From an uncultured Bacteroides sp. (lineage in GTDB: Bacteria; Bacteroidota; Bacteroidia; Bacteroidales; Bacteroidaceae), in contig CABMPP010000005.1 in NCBI GenBank assembly GCA_902388495.1, positions 1-64,000 of the forward strand: a DNA stretch of 64,000 nt, read 5' to 3'. The notes below the pieces were generated by a model. The model was not told where the DNA came from. It searched no databases and was given only the letters and a program-made list of their open reading frames with translations. A program made the position numbers and the translations under genes. Of this stretch, positions 62,351 through 64,000 are shown piece by piece (the stretch's first letter is position 1; the number at the start of each line of letters is the position of its first letter).

Positions 62351-62382
62351 CAAAGGTATTAATTAGTGCAGACATTAGCAAA
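62351..62382 (-). promoter_or_regulatory. Promoter inside invertible segment, facing away from upxY
   Basis: -7 box TACCTTTG (62351-62358), 20-base spacer, -33 box TTTG (62379-62382) on the minus strand. The -7 box lies 8 bases inside the left repeat, so transcription would begin at the repeat edge. A second -7-like box TATATTTG overlaps the -33 region (62379-62386). No plus-strand match of this quality is present in the segment. Confidence 0.8.
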
Positions 62383-62611
62383 TATAAGCAAGGAAAAATT
62401 TAATAAAATTGTTTGCAACAAGGATTCAATATTTTAAAGATCAACATTTTACATTCATATAAAATAATACGAAGTACTAATTATTTAAATATATAGTCAA
62501 TCCCTATTTTTTATAAACTAACTTTAATAGGCGATGAAAAAATATTAAAGTCGTCTCATTAAGCAAAAAATAATCATCTGTAATAAACTGATTTATTGGC
62601 GGTTATACACG

Positions 62612-62635
62612 TTGTGCTGTCTCTTATATAGAGAC
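62612..62635. repeat. Right inverted repeat of invertible segment
   Basis: Exact reverse complement of 62319-62342. The first 12 bases from 62617 (CTGTCTCTTATA) coincide with part of the Tn5 mosaic end, but the match stops there. Confidence 0.85.
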
Positions 62636-62769
62636 AGTACAAAATTAAAAAGGGGATATTAGAGTAAACAAACGATTAACTAATTGAAATACACTGCATT
62701 GCAGCGTCTTCAAGGTCCCAAAGGTATGCCCTAACGCAAGCATAACACAATAAAATTCAGAATAAAAGA

Positions 62770-63327
62770 ATGTATAACACGACGGAAAAAGAAGGTGAAG
62801 AAACTACCGTTTGGTATGCCATGTATGCTTACAAAAAGGAACTACATGCACAGAAGGAGTTGAAGAAAGAAAATATTGAAAGTTTCATTCCCATGTGCTA
62901 TACCATCAAAGAACATCACGGAAGAAAAGAGCGGGTACTTGTCCCCGCCATTTCCAACCTGGTCTTTGTACGTACCACCAAATCGACCTTGACTGAATTC
63001 AAAACAAGAAATCCTTATCTTCAATATATCACGCAAAGAGCGGACGCGGGACGAAAAATCATTATCGTACCCGGTAGTCAGATGCAGGATTTCATCAAAG
63101 TGGCACAGAAATACGAAGAAGACCTCACATACTATAAACCGGAAGAAGTCTGCCTGGAAAAAGGCAGAAAAGTACGTGTACACGGAGGAGCATTCGATGG
63201 CGTGGAAGGGGTACTCCTGAAAGTAAAGGGCAAACGAAGTAAACGGATCGTCATCAAGATACCGGGCATCGTAGCCGTCGCAACCGCCTACATAGAACCC
63301 GAATTCATAGAAATCATAGAAAGATAA
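62770..63327 (+). CDS. UpxY-family NusG-like capsule antiterminator
   Basis: 185 residues. N-terminal NusG-like (NGN) domain (about 13-115; VWYAMYAYKKELHAQKEL, FIPMCYTIKEHHGRKERVLV, shown by parts) and a C-terminal KOW domain (about 128-170; GRKVRVHGGAFDGVEGVLL). Proteins of this family are the first gene of each Bacteroides capsular polysaccharide operon and let polymerase read through the long leader of their own operon only. It lies 134 bases after the invertible promoter, so it marks the start of a capsule locus running to the right. A upxZ partner is not visible before the edge. Confidence 0.9.
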   Translation: MYNTTEKEGEETTVWYAMYAYKKELHAQKELKKENIESFIPMCYTIKEHHGRKERVLVPAISNLVFVRTTKSTLTEFKTRNPYLQYITQRADAGRKIIIVPGSQMQDFIKVAQKYEEDLTYYKPEEVCLEKGRKVRVHGGAFDGVEGVLLKVKGKRSKRIVIKIPGIVAVATAYIEPEFIEIIER

Positions 63328-63345
63328 TAATCTGCAGGGAATGCA

Positions 63346-63408
63346 ATTACTAATCTTCGCACGGCATGATTACTAATCTTTGCACGGCATGATTACTAAT
63401 CTTCAAGC
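63346..63408. repeat. 23-bp direct repeat, two and two-thirds copies
   Basis: ATTACTAATCTTCGCACGGC-ATG repeats at 63346-63368 and 63369-63391 (one base different), and a third copy starts at 63392 and breaks after ATTACTAATCTTC. It lies 19 bases after the upxY stop, in the 338-base gene-free gap before the HTH gene. Confidence 0.75.
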
Positions 63409-63479
63409 TTCATCGTATAAGCAAGCAAAAGAGCAGATGTTATAATATTTTCCTTGAAGTTTAAAGCATTGAATACTCA

Positions 63480-63600
63480 TCGCCGGTAGGCGAAAGTTCT
63501 TCGTTAGAAGAATCCCCCTTTAGTATATATAATATATATTATTATCAACCTGGCAAATGCCCGGTAAAATGCCCGGTAAAATGCCAGATTTTGGGCTTCT
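63480..63600. repeat. Small hairpins and 12-bp direct repeat
   Basis: TCGCC-GGTA-GGCGA (about 63480-63493) and TTCTTC-GTTA-GAAGAA (about 63497-63512) are adjacent tetraloop hairpins. Then comes an AT-rich run, and AAATGCCCGGTA is repeated at 63555-63566 and 63567-63578 with a third partial copy to 63586. The function is unknown; possibly a leader structure between upxY and the next gene. Confidence 0.5.
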
Positions 63601-63665
63601 TCCAACAGAAACAGGTGTAAAATATTCCGAATTAGCAGTAGACATTAATTATAATTTATAAAATC

Positions 63666-63951
63666 ATGCTTGAAGCAACAGAAGAATCATGTAATCATGA
63701 GAGTTTAGGCGAATATATTGATGATTTCCGTCTCAACTTGGGAATCAGCGTTAAACAGCTTTGCAGCGACTGTCATATCAGCCGCCGCACGTATTACGAG
63801 AGTTCGGGATGGTAAGGATTTGAAATTGAGCTTCTACATCCGCATTATAAAGGCTTTCTATGAATATGCCACAGAAAGGGAAATCAAGAAGATGTGGAAG
63901 GAAATCTCATCATTGGTGTTTAGGGATTCTCAATCAATAGACAATCAGTAA
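63666..63951 (+). pseudogene. Small HTH-type regulator with single-base frameshift
   Basis: Frame one starts ATG at 63666 (MLEATEESCNHESLGEYIDD) and runs through an HTH-like part, LGISVKQLCSDCHISRRTYY, then stops at TAA about 63815. The next frame, one base on, continues at the same spot with RDGKDLKLSFYIRIIKAFYE and ends at 63951. Joined, the two would give one protein of about 94 residues of the Xre-like HTH kind. One extra base near 63800-63810 explains the break. It is downstream of upxY in the capsule locus. The cause could be a real mutation, a sequencing error, or less likely programmed +1 frameshifting. Confidence 0.6.
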
Positions 63952-63971
63952 ACAAACAAATTATAAATATC

Positions 63972-64000
63972 ATGCTGACACCATTAACACAGACGGCTAT
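63972..64000 (+). CDS. Start of next capsule-locus gene (partial)
   Basis: An ATG at 63972 opens MLTPLTQTA and runs off the window end, 20 bases after the HTH gene. Too short to identify; position only suggests a co-transcribed gene. Confidence 0.35.

Larger units (their letters stand above)
62319..62635. other. Invertible capsule promoter segment (phase switch), OFF orientation
   Basis: A perfect 24-bp inverted repeat pair (62319-62342 and 62612-62635) encloses 269 bases with no convincing gene. Inside, the only full consensus promoter points left, away from upxY. Inverting the segment would place it facing upxY with about 135 bases between the right repeat and the start codon. This matches the known design of Bacteroides capsule loci, where a serine recombinase such as Mpi flips the promoter. 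This 725-base gene-free gap (62045-62769) also holds the GNAT-module promoter at its left end. Confidence 0.85.

Noticed and set aside
62148..62403. Two overlapping short ORFs on opposite strands
   Set aside because: They cover the left repeat and the switch promoter, have no recognisable domains, and would be broken by inversion.
62612..62635. CTGTCTCTTATA looks like a Tn5 mosaic end or library adapter
   Set aside because: The match ends after 12 bases, and an exact reverse-complement 24-bp copy sits at 62319 with a promoter between them, which fits a native invertible element better.

Overview
The window reads as chromosome of a gut Bacteroides species. Supporting signs are SusC/SusD, ECF-sigma and FecR gene sets, a serine-type sulfatase, GLPGLI, NigD-like, LruC and DUF4251 families, a UpxY-type capsule antiterminator, and about two dozen good matches to the Bacteroides sigma-ABfr promoter (-7 box TAnnTTTG, often with TTTG or TTG about 20 bases upstream). 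The species cannot be fixed from the sequence. No tRNA, rRNA, insertion sequence or CRISPR array was seen.

Layout. 1-3523: histidine biosynthesis operon hisG-hisD-hisC read leftward, with its own promoter, a 15-codon leader peptide containing six consecutive histidines, and an intrinsic terminator before hisG. 3645-6129: thioesterase and two outer-membrane-type proteins. 6200-16645: leftward nutrient-uptake locus (ECF sigma, FecR anti-sigma, SusC, SusD, two glycerophosphodiesterases, sulfatase); the FecR-SusC gap carries a rightward promoter and terminator that would make a small RNA antisense to the susC leader. 16799-30146: LruC lipoprotein, histidine phosphatase, CAT-like acetyltransferase, DsbD, Dabb protein, uridine kinase, MltF-like transglycosylase, metH-smpB-Yip1 cluster and a NigD-like lipoprotein. 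30311-34310: array of small palindromes, DUF4375 protein, pectate lyase, and a highly expressed-looking NifU-like/GGGtGRT pair.

34328-44261: soluble hybrid histidine kinase, an AraC-type hybrid regulator with a degenerate kinase core, MFS transporter, KDG-type sugar kinase, DUF4251 protein, LuxR-type regulator and mnmA. 44326-61235: a second palindrome array, two S41 proteases, DUF4595 and NlpE-like lipoproteins, CorC/HlyC protein, OmpH, PepD, an EEP nuclease, an MscS channel, and a two-component system divergent from a GLPGLI plus outer-membrane receptor pair. 61270-64000: a GNAT acetyltransferase with an overlapping small gene (toxin-antitoxin-like), then the start of a capsule locus. That start has a 24-bp perfect inverted repeat pair flanking a promoter which points away from upxY (OFF orientation), then upxY, short direct repeats, a frameshifted small HTH gene and the first codons of another gene.

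Most notable: the invertible capsule promoter caught OFF, the predicted cis-antisense RNA in the SusCD locus, the His-rich attenuator, four unrelated intergenic repeat arrays that share a 20-24 bp period (one in the predicted mnmA 5' UTR), and the single-base frameshift in the capsule-locus HTH gene.
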